Shown: positions 53,208 to 62,957, numbered from the stretch's first letter. The stretch: DNA of 64,000 nucleotides from Kluyvera georgiana ATCC 51603 (GCF_001654985.1 NZ_LXEU01000063.1:1-64000); one strand, 5' to 3'. Notes: generated by a model from the sequence alone, not told the origin. Numbers and translations are program-made.

Positions 53208-55838
53208 TTACTTACGCAACAGGCGCAGACCGTTTGCCACGACAAGCAGGCTTGCCCCCACATCCGCGAATACGGCCATCCACATGGTCCCCATACCTGC
53301 AATGGTCAGGGCCAGGAACACTGCCTTGATCCCAATAGCCATAACGATATTCTGAACCAGAATGTTATACGTCTGCCGGGAGAGTCGGACAAAAGCCGGA
53401 ATTTTACGCAAATCATCATCCATGAGGGCCACATCGGCAGTCTCGATGGCGGTATCCGTGCCCATTGCACCCATGGCAAAGCCGATATCGGCGCGGGCCA
53501 GCGCCGGTGCATCATTGATGCCGTCGCCCACCATGCCGGTCGTGCCCTGCGCCGTAAATGTTTCTACAGCACGCAGTTTATCTTCCGGCAGTTGATCCCC
53601 CCGCGCCTCATCGATACCAACCTGACCGGCAATGGCCTGCGCAGTGTGCGCATTGTCTCCGGTCAGCATGAGCGTTTTAACACCCAGACTATGCAACTGA
53701 CTTATCGCCTCGCGGCTGCTTTCCTTCACCGTATCAGCCACCGCAAACAGCCCTAGCACCTGATGAGTGTCACAGAGCATGATGACCGTTTTACCCCCGG
53801 TCTCCAGTTCCGTTAGTGCAGCCCTGACCGCTTCCGGACAGCGCACCGTTTCTTCAGCCAGCCTCAGATTGCCCAGACTGTAGGTTTGACCGTTGATGAC
53901 GCCGCGCACGCCGCGGCCTGGCAGAGCCTCAAAGTTTTCCACTTCATAACGCTGAATGCCATCTGATGCCGCCGATACAGCCTGCGAAACCGGATGATCG
54001 GAGTAACCTGCCAGGCTCACAGCCAGACTGCGCCCCTCATCTTCTGCCACCCCGGTATAGATAATCGCATCCGTCTGTACCGGCTTACCGTGCGTCAGGG
54101 TGCCGGTCTTGTCGAGCGCCAGCCACTTCAGCTTTCGGCCTTCTTCAAGATAAACGCCGCCCTTGATCAATATCCCCCGGCGGGCTGCTGCCGTCAGGCC
54201 ACTGACAATGGTCACTGGCGTGGAAATGACCAGCGCACAGGGGCAGGCGATAACCAGCATCACCAGCGCCTTGTAAATCCACTCCTGCCAGCTTTCACCT
54301 GCAATCAGCGGTGGGAGAACGGCAACTGCGACGGCAATAGCAAACACCACAGGGGTATAAATTTGTGCAAAGCGATCAACAAAGCGCTGCGTAGGGGCTT
54401 TTGCCCCCTGCGCTTCCTCCACGGCATGAATGATACGCGCCAGCGTGGTATTTCCGGCAGCGGCCGTTACACGGTACTCAAAGCCACCGGAGCCGTTGAC
54501 CGTCCCGGCGAAGACCGGGTCACCTTCCCCTTTATCCACCGGCAGACTTTCGCCGGTAATAGGTGCCTGATTAATGGCGGTCCTGCCCCGGACCACCGTG
54601 CCGTCGAGAGCGATACGCTCGCCCGGTTTTACCCTGACCACGCTGTTAAGGGATACAGACCTGGCCTCAGTTTCTTTCCAGGAGCCGTCCGGTTGCTGAA
54701 CCGTGGCCGTTTCAGGCGTCAGCTTCATCAGAGAGCCGATGGCATTGCGGGCGCGATCAAGAGATTTCGCTTCAATCAGTTCCGCAATCGTGAACAGCAC
54801 CATTACCATGGCGGCTTCAGGCCACTGTCCGAGCGCCAGCGCCCCGGTGACGGCAATACTCATCAGGGCGTTGATATTCAGGTTGCCGTTGCGAAGAGCA
54901 ATCCAGCCTTTTTTGTACGTGGACAGGCCACAGGCCGCAACGGCAGCCAGAGCAAGAGCCGCTTCCAGCCATTCCGGCATGCCCGCCCAGTGCATGGCTT
55001 CGGCGGCGATTGCCGCCACACCGGCAAGCGCGAGCGGCCACCAGTGTTTTTTCTTTTCCTCAGTGACCGCGTGCCGGCCATTACTGTCAGGAAGTTCAGG
55101 TTCAAAGCCCAGAGAACGAATGGCGGCCAGAACCGGCTCCAGCGTATCCGGTGCGTGAACCACCGTCAGTACACGCTGCATAAGATTGAAATCCAGTTCC
55201 TTGACGGCTGACATGCCGTCCAGCTTTTTACGGATCATGCCCTCTTCAACCGGGCAGTCCATCTGCATGATCCTGATACTGGTACGCACCCCGTCAGCGG
55301 TCACCTGCTGCGTCTGCAGCTCACCGAATGTGACAGGGGCAGGCGAGCAGCAGGAACCGCCGGTATTTTCCGCCTCACGGCCTGAGCAGCAGCTGCCTTC
55401 AGGCTGCATTGCTTTATCAATCGGTTCCGGGTCAAAACCCAGCGAGCGCACCGCCTGCAGAACCGGTTCCAGCGCCTGCGGTGTATGGGTCACGGTAAGC
55501 ACCCTCTGTATCAGATTGAATTCAAGATTGCTGACGGCAGGTAATTTTGCCAGTTTTTTTCGGAGGAGCGTCTCCTCCGTCGGGCAGTCCATCTGCATGA
55601 TGCGCAGACGCGTCTGAACGTCATCGTTGCGGGGAAGCTCTGCAACCGGTTCGGACATCTGGCTCAGGCCGTCCGTTGAGCAGCAGCTCCCGGTGCTGCA
55701 ACAGGCCGGTGTGGTCTGAGTCGTTTTTGGTGGCATTTTCCCTGAAGCCTCAGTCGGGGCAGTGGCGGTATTTTTAACAGACGCCTCCTCTCCGGTTGCG
55801 GCTGATCCACATTTTTTATTACTGCAGCAGTCACTCAT
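53208..55838 (-). CDS. Cd/Pb/Zn-translocating P1B-type ATPase with two N-terminal metal domains
   Basis: 876 aa. The N-terminus is Cys-rich (CCSNKKC, CCSTGSCCS) and two metal-binding repeats, about 75-145 and 185-255, each carry IMQMDCPTEE or IMQMDCPVEE in place of CxxC. Then membrane helices, the TGES loop (APITGESLPVDKGEGDPV), the metal-selecting CPC in VIACPCALVIS at about 533, and the phosphorylation site DKTGTLTHG near 575; MVGDGINDAPALARADIGFAMG at the C-terminal hinge. CPC with Cys-rich N-terminus is typical of the PbrA/CadA/ZntA group, which pumps Pb2+, Cd2+ or Zn2+ to the periplasm. Divergent from the PbrR/CadR regulator. Confidence 0.93.
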   Translation of the reverse strand: MSDCCSNKKCGSAATGEEASVKNTATAPTEASGKMPPKTTQTTPACCSTGSCCSTDGLSQMSEPVAELPRNDDVQTRLRIMQMDCPTEETLLRKKLAKLPAVSNLEFNLIQRVLTVTHTPQALEPVLQAVRSLGFDPEPIDKAMQPEGSCCSGREAENTGGSCCSPAPVTFGELQTQQVTADGVRTSIRIMQMDCPVEEGMIRKKLDGMSAVKELDFNLMQRVLTVVHAPDTLEPVLAAIRSLGFEPELPDSNGRHAVTEEKKKHWWPLALAGVAAIAAEAMHWAGMPEWLEAALALAAVAACGLSTYKKGWIALRNGNLNINALMSIAVTGALALGQWPEAAMVMVLFTIAELIEAKSLDRARNAIGSLMKLTPETATVQQPDGSWKETEARSVSLNSVVRVKPGERIALDGTVVRGRTAINQAPITGESLPVDKGEGDPVFAGTVNGSGGFEYRVTAAAGNTTLARIIHAVEEAQGAKAPTQRFVDRFAQIYTPVVFAIAVAVAVLPPLIAGESWQEWIYKALVMLVIACPCALVISTPVTIVSGLTAAARRGILIKGGVYLEEGRKLKWLALDKTGTLTHGKPVQTDAIIYTGVAEDEGRSLAVSLAGYSDHPVSQAVSAASDGIQRYEVENFEALPGRGVRGVINGQTYSLGNLRLAEETVRCPEAVRAALTELETGGKTVIMLCDTHQVLGLFAVADTVKESSREAISQLHSLGVKTLMLTGDNAHTAQAIAGQVGIDEARGDQLPEDKLRAVETFTAQGTTGMVGDGINDAPALARADIGFAMGAMGTDTAIETADVALMDDDLRKIPAFVRLSRQTYNILVQNIVMAIGIKAVFLALTIAGMGTMWMAVFADVGASLLVVANGLRLLRK

Positions 55839-55868
55839 TTTTTTATCCCGTTCATAACGTATACTGGC

Positions 55869-55899
55869 ATTAAAGACCCTGATGTAACTACAGGGTCAA
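55869..55899 (-). promoter_or_regulatory. MerR-type promoter and operator of the P-type ATPase
   Basis: On the minus strand: -35 TTGACC (55899-55894), 19-bp spacer, -10 TTTAAT (55874-55869). The spacer holds the inverted repeat GACCCTG-N9-CAGGGTC (55875-55897). A 19-bp spacer with a palindrome is the hallmark of promoters untwisted by MerR-family activators. The site lies between the ATPase gene and the regulator gene. Confidence 0.88.
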
Positions 55900-55917
55900 G
55901 CTCAGAAGAGGTGTGAT

Positions 55918-56376
55918 ATGAAAATTGGTGAACTGGCCCGCCAGGCGGGATGTCCTGTAGAGACGGTACGTTATTATGAGCGAGAGGGGCTTCTGCAGGC
56001 CGCATTGCGGGACCAGACTAATAACTACCGCCATTACGATAGCGCACATCTCGAAAGGCTTATGTTTATCCGGCGCTGCCGGGCGCTCGATATGACCCAT
56101 GAAGAAATCCGGGTGTTGCTGCAGGCGCGCAGCCAGCCAGACGCAGACTGCGGTACGGTTAATGCCCTGATAAATGAACATCTGAACCACGTTCAGGCCC
56201 GTATTCGTGAACTAAATATGCTGGAAAAACAACTATTTGAGCTCCACAGCCACTGCAATGCCAACCGGGCAACACGGGACTGCGGTATTCTGCGCGAACT
56301 GGAGCAGGCAGAAGAGCCTGAGGATATCGTGCCGGTTATCACTGCAGGTCATCTGGCCGGAAGCCACTCTTACTGA
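55918..56376 (+). CDS. MerR-family Cd(II)/Pb(II)-responsive regulator
   Basis: 152 aa. Helix-turn-helix MKIGELARQAGCPVETVRYYEREGLL, dimer helix about 80-110. Metal ligands C78 (DADCGTVN), C113 (HSHCNAN) and C122 (TRDCGIL), the CadR/PbrR691-type pattern. It probably activates the divergent ATPase promoter at 55869-55899 when bound to Cd or Pb. Followed by an LAGSHSY tail. Start ATG at 55918 with AGAGG upstream. Confidence 0.92.
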   Translation: MKIGELARQAGCPVETVRYYEREGLLQAALRDQTNNYRHYDSAHLERLMFIRRCRALDMTHEEIRVLLQARSQPDADCGTVNALINEHLNHVQARIRELNMLEKQLFELHSHCNANRATRDCGILRELEQAEEPEDIVPVITAGHLAGSHSY

Positions 56377-56638
56377 TGCTGCTTTCTGCCATAAGTAGAA
56401 CGGTTCACTAAAGAAACAGGCTTTTTTTGTGATGTTACTTCGTCATGCCCGACCATTAAGGCAGCTGAAAGTGTGCTGCCGTTAAAATCTGTGTGATATC
56501 GTTTAACCGCTATTCCCTCATTAAGCTGTACTGAAAAGCCTGTAAGCACGTCAAAACATATATGAATTTATAAATATAAAGTTGACCTTTCGTCTGCAGC
56601 AGACGAGACTTGTTGCTGTCCGCCACGAAGGAGAAATT

Positions 56639-56992
56639 ATGCCGTCACTGCTGCCCCTGCAACTTTTTAAGAATCTTTCTGACGAAACCCGGCTCAGCCT
56701 GGTGCTGTTGTTGCGCGAAAAAGGGGAGCTTTGCGTCTGCGAGCTTGTATCTATCCTGAAAGAAACACAGCCAAAAATATCGCGGCACCTGGCCCTGCTC
56801 AGAGAGAGTGGACTGCTTATCGACAGGCGCGACGGCAAGTGGATCCATTACCGGTTATCGCCACACATGCCTGCGTGGGCAGCAGCGGTCATTGAGCAGG
56901 CATATCTGTGTCAGCGGGATGAAATTCTTCATCTCAGTCAGCAGGCTGAGCGTGATAACGCAACCACCAACGGCAAAGCTGTCTGCATGTAA
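56639..56992 (+). CDS. arsR: ArsR arsenite-responsive repressor (copy 1)
   Basis: 117 aa from the ATG at 56639 (AAGGAG upstream). Winged helix: FKNLSDETRLSLVLLLREKGELCVCELVSILKETQPKISRHLALLRESGLL; the As(III) site is the CVCEL pair, as in E. coli ArsR. The region 56555-56580 ahead is AT-rich and partly palindromic (CATATATGAATTTATAAATATA) and may be its operator. It precedes arsB by 96 bp. Confidence 0.93.
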   Translation: MPSLLPLQLFKNLSDETRLSLVLLLREKGELCVCELVSILKETQPKISRHLALLRESGLLIDRRDGKWIHYRLSPHMPAWAAAVIEQAYLCQRDEILHLSQQAERDNATTNGKAVCM

Positions 56993-57088
56993 AAATTTTA
57001 TCTAAACACATTCGATTAAACGCATATATTTACAGGGTACAGTTAGCAGCCCGCTTCAACGGGCAGTTATAATTAAGAAGGAGAGGGT

Positions 57089-58372
57089 ATGTTTCTGGCG
57101 GGTGCGATTTTTATTCTGACGCTGGTACTGGTTATCTGGCAGCCGAAAGGACTCAGTATTGGCTGGAGTGCCGTTATCGGCGCCGCGCTGGCGCTGCTGA
57201 CCGGCGTAGTACAAATCGGGGATATTCCGGTGGTCTGGCAGATTGTCTGGAACGCCACGGCCACGTTTATTGCGGTCATCATTATCAGCCTGCTGCTCGA
57301 TGAGTCCGGCTTTTTTGAATGGGCCGCGCTGCACGTTTCCCGCTGGGGAGGCGGCAGGGGCCGGCTGCTGTTCACGTATATCGTTCTGCTGGGTGCGGCA
57401 GTGGCGGCGCTGTTTGCCAATGACGGAGCCGCGCTAATTCTGACGCCGATCGTTATCGCCATGCTGCTGGCGCTGGGCTTCAGCCCCGGGGCCACGCTGG
57501 CGTTTGTGATGGCGGCCGGGTTTATCGCCGATACCTCCAGCCTGCCGCTCATCGTGTCAAACCTGGTCAACATCGTCACGGCAGACTTCTTTAAACTGGG
57601 TTTCAGCGAGTATGCCTCGGTGATGGTGCCGGTGAATATCGCGTCCGTGGCCGCCACGCTGGTGATGCTGCACCTGTTTTTCCGCAGGGACATCCCGGAC
57701 ACTTACGACCTGGCGAAGCTGAAGGCGCCGCGTGAGGCCATTCGCGATGCGCGTACCTTTAAAACCGGCTGGATTGTTCTCATCCTGCTGCTGATCGGCT
57801 TCTTTGCCCTCGAACCACTCGGCGTGCCGGTCAGCCTTGTGGCCGCGGTGGCGGCGTTTATTCTCTGGCTGGTAGCCCGGAAAGGCAATGTGATTGATAC
57901 CGGAAAGGTACTGAAAGGTGCGCCCTGGCAGATCGTTATCTTCTCGCTGGGCATGTACCTGGTGGTATACGGACTACGCAATGCCGGGCTAACTGATTAC
58001 CTTTCTGCCGCCCTGAACCGGTTTGCCGAGCATGGCGTCTGGGGCGCAACGCTCGGCACCGGCTTTCTGACGGCGGCGCTTTCATCAGTCATGAACAACA
58101 TGCCTACCGTGCTGGTTGGCGCGCTCTCCATTGACGGCAGCACCGCTCAGGGCGTGGTGAAGGAGGCGATGATTTACGCCAACATCATCGGCTGCGACCT
58201 CGGTCCGAAAATCACCCCTATCGGTAGCCTCGCTACCCTGCTGTGGCTGCACGTCCTGGCACAGAAAAACATAACCGTCAGCTGGGGCTACTACTTCCGC
58301 GTGGGCATCGTGATGACCCTGCCGGTACTGTTTGTGACGCTGGCTGCGCTGGCCCTGCGCCTGTCTGTTTAA
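57089..58372 (+). CDS. arsB: Arsenite efflux transporter ArsB
   Basis: 427 aa, the usual length. Twelve membrane segments; [29 protein letters not shown] at the start, [24 protein letters not shown], and [27 protein letters not shown] near the end. Exports arsenite and antimonite by proton antiport. Preceded by AAGGAGAGGGT. Between arsR and arsC in the classic order. Confidence 0.95.
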   Translation: MFLAGAIFILTLVLVIWQPKGLSIGWSAVIGAALALLTGVVQIGDIPVVWQIVWNATATFIAVIIISLLLDESGFFEWAALHVSRWGGGRGRLLFTYIVLLGAAVAALFANDGAALILTPIVIAMLLALGFSPGATLAFVMAAGFIADTSSLPLIVSNLVNIVTADFFKLGFSEYASVMVPVNIASVAATLVMLHLFFRRDIPDTYDLAKLKAPREAIRDARTFKTGWIVLILLLIGFFALEPLGVPVSLVAAVAAFILWLVARKGNVIDTGKVLKGAPWQIVIFSLGMYLVVYGLRNAGLTDYLSAALNRFAEHGVWGATLGTGFLTAALSSVMNNMPTVLVGALSIDGSTAQGVVKEAMIYANIIGCDLGPKITPIGSLATLLWLHVLAQKNITVSWGYYFRVGIVMTLPVLFVTLAALALRLSV

Positions 58373-58421
58373 CCTTAACCCCGGAGCTGTGCCTGTGCAG
58401 CGCCTTTATGGAGTAACGCTC

Positions 58422-58850
58422 ATGACTGACATTACCATTTATCACAATCCGGCCTGCGGGACGTCCCGCAATACCCTGGCGCTTATCCGCAACAGCGGCA
58501 CCGAGCCCACGGTGATTCTGTATCTGGAAACACCGCCGTCGCGCGACGAGCTGAAAAAGCTGATTACGGACATGGACATTAGCGTGCGTGCCCTGCTGCG
58601 TAAAAATACCGATCCCTACGAGCAGCTCGGCCTGGCTGAAGACCGGTTCAGCGATGAAGAACTGCTCGATGCGATGCTGGCTCATCCGATCCTCATTAAT
58701 CGTCCGGTGGTGGTGACGCCGCTGGGAACGAAGCTCTGCCGCCCCTCCGAAGTGGTTCTGGGCATACTGCCGGACCCGCAGAAGGGAGCGTTTACCAAAG
58801 AGGACGGCGAAGCAGTCATTGATGAGCAAGGGAATCGCGTCAGCCACTGA
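58422..58850 (+). CDS. arsC: Glutaredoxin-dependent arsenate reductase ArsC
   Basis: 142 aa from the ATG at 58422 (GGAG upstream). The active Cys lies in YHNPACGTSRNTL (C12), with IDEQGNRV tail. Reduces arsenate to arsenite with glutathione and glutaredoxin, feeding ArsB. An upstream GTG at 58389 is open but lacks a family match. Confidence 0.95.
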   Translation: MTDITIYHNPACGTSRNTLALIRNSGTEPTVILYLETPPSRDELKKLITDMDISVRALLRKNTDPYEQLGLAEDRFSDEELLDAMLAHPILINRPVVVTPLGTKLCRPSEVVLGILPDPQKGAFTKEDGEAVIDEQGNRVSH

Positions 58851-58881
58851 TGTTTCCCTTGGCTGTGACAGGGAAAATGTG

Positions 58882-58908
58882 AAAAAGCCGGCAGATGCCG
58901 GCTTTTTT
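58882..58908. terminator. Bidirectional terminator between arsC and arsH
   Basis: AAAAAGCCGGC/GCCGGCTTTTTT stem with loop AGAT. It serves arsC on plus and arsH on minus; the arsH stop codon lies partly inside it. Confidence 0.9.
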
Positions 58909-59629
58909 ATATGCTGCGCTGGTTTACCCGCTCAGAGAGCTGCGCAGCACTCTCCTTCCTTTCGCTGTAGCGGTCGGTGAGATAACCACTACGACCGCGC
59001 GTCAGCAGGGTGAACTTCATCAGTTCCTCCATGACGTCCACTATGCGGTCATAATACGGAGAAGGCTTCATGCGGCCGTCCTCATCAAACTCGGCCCAGG
59101 CTTTTGCAACGGATGACTGGTTCGGGATAGTGATCATCCGCATCCAGCGCCCAAGAATACGCATCTGGTTTACGGCGTTGAAAGACTGTGAGCCTCCGCT
59201 GACCTGCATGACAGCAAGGGTTTTCCCCTGCGAGGGCCGGACCGCCCCGGACGTCAGCGGTATCCAGTCAATCTGCGTCTTCATGATGCCGGTCATGGCA
59301 CCGTGACGCTCAGGAGAGCACCAGACCATCCCTTCAGACCAGAGCACTAGCTGGCGCAGCTCTGCGACCTTCGGATGCGTCTCAGGTACATCATCCGGCA
59401 GCGGCAGGCCGGACGGATTGAATAACTTCACCTCCGCGCCCATGGCCGTCAGCAGCCGTGCGGCCTCTTCCGTGGTGAGTCGGCTGTAAGAGCGCTCCCG
59501 AAGCGAACCGTAGAGCATCAGTATGCGGGGCGGATGCGCCACCTCTTCGGCCTTTAATTTCTCTTCCGAAAGGGGCGTATCCAGGAGTGTCAGATCGATA
59601 TTGTTCAGGGCATCATTCACGTTATTCAC
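58907..59629 (-). CDS. arsH: ArsH organoarsenical oxidase
   Basis: 240 aa, NADPH-dependent FMN reductase fold. [26 protein letters not shown] binds [26 protein letters not shown] and [31 protein letters not shown] are ArsH signatures. Oxidises trivalent methyl and aromatic arsenicals to the less toxic pentavalent forms. Translationally coupled to arsR copy 2 (4-bp overlap). Confidence 0.94.
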   Translation of the reverse strand: MNNVNDALNNIDLTLLDTPLSEEKLKAEEVAHPPRILMLYGSLRERSYSRLTTEEAARLLTAMGAEVKLFNPSGLPLPDDVPETHPKVAELRQLVLWSEGMVWCSPERHGAMTGIMKTQIDWIPLTSGAVRPSQGKTLAVMQVSGGSQSFNAVNQMRILGRWMRMITIPNQSSVAKAWAEFDEDGRMKPSPYYDRIVDVMEELMKFTLLTRGRSGYLTDRYSERKESAAQLSERVNQRSI

Positions 59630-59961
59630 AATGGAGTCTCTTTATGGGAAATCTCGGTAGACAGGCTGCAGCTACTGCCACCGGCGCAGCACTCTTCAGT
59701 GAGAAAAGCCATCAGCTGCTCAAGCTGCGCATAGCAAGGTCTGCAGAACAAGGTACGACTCTGCCGTTCCTGGCTTATGAGTCCAGCGGACATCAGCGCT
59801 GAAAGATGATGGCTGAGCGTGGAGGCAGGAATCTCAAGGTGCTTCTGCAGTTCGCCAACCGGCAGGCCTTCATGACCAGCCCTGACCAGCTCCCGGTATA
59901 TGCGGAGACGTGTCGGGTGGCCCAGTTCTCGAAGTGCGTTTGCTGCGGTGTGTAAATCCAT
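59626..59961 (-). CDS. arsR: ArsR-family repressor (copy 2, C-terminal Cys type)
   Basis: 111 aa. Winged helix [54 protein letters not shown]. It lacks the CVC site; instead Cys lies in LFCRPC and at 91, 92 and 98 in [10 protein letters not shown], the arrangement of Acidithiobacillus-type ArsR. It is a different ArsR lineage from the copy at 56639. Directly ahead of arsH and behind the MFS gene. Confidence 0.9.
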   Translation of the reverse strand: MDLHTAANALRELGHPTRLRIYRELVRAGHEGLPVGELQKHLEIPASTLSHHLSALMSAGLISQERQSRTLFCRPCYAQLEQLMAFLTEECCAGGSSCSLSTEISHKETPL

Positions 59962-60009
59962 GCGGCCTCCTTTAACTATATTTCCAGAATAATAGAAATA
60001 TGGAAGCCG

Positions 60010-61242
60010 TCAAACATTTTTTTCGTGAAGGGTAGATGCTCCATGGTCCCGGTTCTGCACAACAGAGCCAGAATGACGCTGCCAGAGGACCACAGAAATC
60101 GCCGTAATGATCAGGGTCAGGATGAAGGAAAAAAGCAGCGTGCCGGGTATACCGTAGCGCTCCAGCAGTATGGCATACGCAGACGGAGCCAGTGCCGCGA
60201 GAAAAAATGCCGGCGACATCAGTATTCCTGTTTTGCGGGCGTACTGCTGCGGATCAAACAGCACAAGAGGAAGTACGGCCTTCACGATCGTATTCAGTCC
60301 GTTTACGGCCCCATAGCCCAGAACGAAAAAGGCTGTAGCCACAGGAGTAATGCTGCCTGCAAGGCCGGTCAGAAAACAGAGGGGAAGCAGGATACCGGTT
60401 ATAAGGTTCAGGCGTATCGCGGAGATTCGTGCACCTGAAACTACACCCAGCAGACGGGCACCTAACTGCCCCACTCCCCACAGCATGCCAGCCAGAGCAG
60501 GCACGCCATAAGAGGCCAGTATCCGGGGAAAATGTGTGGACACGCCGGTGGAGACAAAGCTTATCAACGCTATCAGAGTGGCATACCACAGGCCGCTGAT
60601 GAGTGCTTTTGTGTCCTCTGATGTTGCTGTTGCGTCAGCCGAATGGCCGGATCGCCCTGTTACGGGAAGTTTTACCCGACTGCCTGCCGGAACGGCAGTT
60701 AAAAAAAACAGGCTCAGCAGGCCCGCACAGCCATAAATGATGACGGCATGCCGCCAGTCGGTGACGTGAAGAAGCGCTGCGCCAGCAGGCCAGAAAGCGG
60801 CCGACGCGAGACCGCCCAGCAGGGTGACCAGAGAGATTGCCTTGCGAGCCTCTGCGCCTGCGGTTTCCACAAGCATGGCAAAAGCGGCGTCATACAGAGC
60901 AAGCCGCATGCCCGCGCCTGTCAGGATCCAGACGGCATCCCACGCTAATGTTGAATAGGTAAACGCCATCAGAAAACACCCGATGGTTATAGCCAAAGTT
61001 CCCGCCATCATCAGGGTGCGTCCACCGGTACGGGCCATTACGGGACCGATAAGCGGTGAAACCAGCCCCATAACGAGCATGGCAACGCTCAGGCCGGAGA
61101 ATGTCTCACCGGAAGACCAGCCTGTTTCCGCCATGATGGCGGCTCCGAAGACACCCGGCATGTAGAACGTAATACCCCAGTTGATAAGCTGCGTCATGCC
61201 GATGCAGAAAATGGTGCGGCCTGTCAGATATCCTTGTGTCAT
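60010..61242 (-). CDS. MFS transporter of the arsenic locus (possibly ArsK)
   Basis: 410 aa, twelve predicted TM helices; GRTLMMAGTLAITIG after the A-motif-like MARTGGR, and a middle loop about 190-215. The N-terminus (TGRTIFCIGMTQLINWGITFYMPGVFGAAIMAETGWSSG) resembles MFS genes that occur in ars operons, and ArsK (arsenite/organoarsenical efflux) is a candidate; ArsJ is less likely because no GAPDH gene is present. Substrate unproven. Overlaps the acetyltransferase gene by 4 bp. Confidence 0.75.
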   Translation of the reverse strand: MTQGYLTGRTIFCIGMTQLINWGITFYMPGVFGAAIMAETGWSSGETFSGLSVAMLVMGLVSPLIGPVMARTGGRTLMMAGTLAITIGCFLMAFTYSTLAWDAVWILTGAGMRLALYDAAFAMLVETAGAEARKAISLVTLLGGLASAAFWPAGAALLHVTDWRHAVIIYGCAGLLSLFFLTAVPAGSRVKLPVTGRSGHSADATATSEDTKALISGLWYATLIALISFVSTGVSTHFPRILASYGVPALAGMLWGVGQLGARLLGVVSGARISAIRLNLITGILLPLCFLTGLAGSITPVATAFFVLGYGAVNGLNTIVKAVLPLVLFDPQQYARKTGILMSPAFFLAALAPSAYAILLERYGIPGTLLFSFILTLIITAISVVLWQRHSGSVVQNRDHGASTLHEKNV

Positions 61243-61766
61243 TCTGTACTTTCCGGAAGCGTAGCGTCGCCATGCCCGAGCGTACGCTGCAGGATAACCG
61301 TATCGAGCCAGCGCCCATGCTTGAATCCTACAGACCTGAGGGTGCCAGTGATGCTGAAGCCTGCAGCGCGGTGAAGAGCAAGGGAGGCAGTATTTTCACT
61401 GTTCCCCACCACCGCTACAAGTTGCCGAAAACCACGGGCTTCTGCCCATCCTACTGCACGGGATAGCAGCATTTTTCCAATGCCCCGCCCCTGATACGTG
61501 GCATCAACATATACAGAGTCTTCCAGAGTAAAGCGATAGGCGCACCGTTCCCGGTATAGAGACAAATAGCAGTATCCTCGAACAATTCCTCCGTCAACCG
61601 CCACCAACCAGGGCAGTCCTGCTGCATGTACCTTTTTCAGCCGGGCTGCCATTTCAGCCTCACCCGGCGGTTCGGTTTCAAAAGTGGCGGTGCCGTGTAA
61701 TACGTGATAAGCATAAATCTGTTGTATAGCGGGAATATGTCGTTCATCTGCTTCGGTTATTTCCAT
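61239..61766 (-). CDS. GNAT acetyltransferase, ArsN1/phosphinothricin type
   Basis: 175 aa. HVLHGTATFETEPP, GYCYLSLYRERCAYRFTLEDSVYVDATYQGRGIG (acetyl-CoA loop Q-x-x-G-x-G) and LHRAAGFSITGTLRSVGFKHGRWLDTVILQR match the phosphinothricin acetyltransferase group. In an arsenic operon the likely form is ArsN1, which acetylates the antibiotic arsinothricin. First gene of the minus-strand operon; divergent from the LysR gene 98 bp away. Confidence 0.85.
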   Translation of the reverse strand: MEITEADERHIPAIQQIYAYHVLHGTATFETEPPGEAEMAARLKKVHAAGLPWLVAVDGGIVRGYCYLSLYRERCAYRFTLEDSVYVDATYQGRGIGKMLLSRAVGWAEARGFRQLVAVVGNSENTASLALHRAAGFSITGTLRSVGFKHGRWLDTVILQRTLGHGDATLPESTE

Positions 61767-61864
61767 CAGTACAGCTCCCTTTCAGATCAGAAACAGAGAC
61801 TAACCCGGATGAATCATTTCAGACAGGCAGCAGGGCTTATCAGCGTTATGAGGAAAACTTTGGC

Positions 61865-62764
61865 ATGGCAACACTGAACCTCGATCATCTGGCTACCTTC
61901 AGGCTGGTCATCAGCCGGGGCAGTTTCTCGGGGGCGGCAGAAGTACTTGGCTTGTCGCAACCGGCAGTGAGCCTGCAGATAAGACAGCTGGAGCAGACGC
62001 TTAAGGTCAGGCTTATTGAGCGAACCAGCCGGGGAGTAAGACCAACGACTGCCGGTTTGACTCTCGCTGAACACTGCATGAAAATTGATGCGGTGGTAAG
62101 CGGAGCGGTTGAAGCGGTTTCCCTGCATTCAGACGAAATAACCGGCACCGTTACTGTCGGCACAGGCGCAACAGCCTGTATCCATCTGCTACCTCACTTA
62201 CTGCAGCAACTTCGACAGACCCATCCCCTGCTGAAGGTGGATGTACGCACAGGCAATACTTCAGATATTGTACGGGGAGTGGAGGAAAACCGTATAGATA
62301 TTGGTCTGGTAACGCTGCCGGCAGCCGGTAAATGCCTGAGTGTCAGCCCGCTGGGTACGGATGAGTTTGTTGTAATCATGGAAAAGGACACCTCGGAGCA
62401 GAGTGCAAAACCGCTGTCTCCTGATACCCTTTTGCCACTGCCGCTGATTGTATTTGAACCCGGAAGTGCCACACGCGATCTGATTGACGGATGGTTCAGC
62501 GATGCAGGGCATACTGTCAGCCCGGTTATGGAGCTTGGCAGTATTGAAGCCATTAAAAGGATGGTTCGTTCCGGCCTGGGTTACAGCATCGTTCCCCGTA
62601 TGTCCGTTGCAAGTCATGAAGAAAGGCAGGGTCTCAGTCTTTACTCAGTAACGCCATCGCTTCACCGGACTCTGGGGACAGTGATGCGGGAGGATCGGAT
62701 TGTCAGCAGGGGCATAAGTGAAGTACTGAACAGACTAAGTAAGATCTTTCCTGAATCAAAATAA
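61865..62764 (+). CDS. LysR-family regulator
   Basis: 299 aa. N-terminal helix-turn-helix (LATFRLVISRGSFSGAAEVLGLSQPAVSLQIRQLEQTLKVRLIERTSRGV) and a C-terminal effector domain of two lobes (GTVTVGTGATACIHLLPHLL). Divergent from the acetyltransferase-MFS-arsR-arsH operon, so it probably controls it. LysR is unusual in ars loci, which makes the effector unclear. Confidence 0.88.
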   Translation: MATLNLDHLATFRLVISRGSFSGAAEVLGLSQPAVSLQIRQLEQTLKVRLIERTSRGVRPTTAGLTLAEHCMKIDAVVSGAVEAVSLHSDEITGTVTVGTGATACIHLLPHLLQQLRQTHPLLKVDVRTGNTSDIVRGVEENRIDIGLVTLPAAGKCLSVSPLGTDEFVVIMEKDTSEQSAKPLSPDTLLPLPLIVFEPGSATRDLIDGWFSDAGHTVSPVMELGSIEAIKRMVRSGLGYSIVPRMSVASHEERQGLSLYSVTPSLHRTLGTVMREDRIVSRGISEVLNRLSKIFPESK

Positions 62765-62917
62765 ATTTTTAACATGCCCTGACACAGAAAGTCCTGATAG
62801 CTGCTTGTTTTACGAGCTGTCGTTCCGCTATAAATTCAAATAAATCAATAGTCCATTATTTTAATGATATTTGTGTCGCCCCACGCTTCTTGCTTCGTCC
62901 GTAAAGTCAGACAATAC

Positions 62918-62937
62918 TACTGTAAATACGTACAGCA
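62918..62937. promoter_or_regulatory. LexA box (SOS operator) of umuD copy 2
   Basis: TACTGTAAATACGTACAGCA: CTGT-N8-ACAG core fully conserved, 20 bp ahead of the umuD start. Longer frames upstream of the ATG at 62958 run through this box and are not expected to be translated. Confidence 0.88.
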
Positions 62938-62957
62938 TTTTGACAGGGATTTTTGCT

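Noticed and set aside
53994-55211. 405-aa plus-strand open frame opposite the P-type ATPase
   Set aside because: Shadow frame; the minus strand shows CPC, DKTGT and TGES motifs.
62871-62957. N-terminal extension of umuD copy 2
   Set aside because: It would place the LexA box within the coding sequence; UmuD proteins start near the ATG at 62958.
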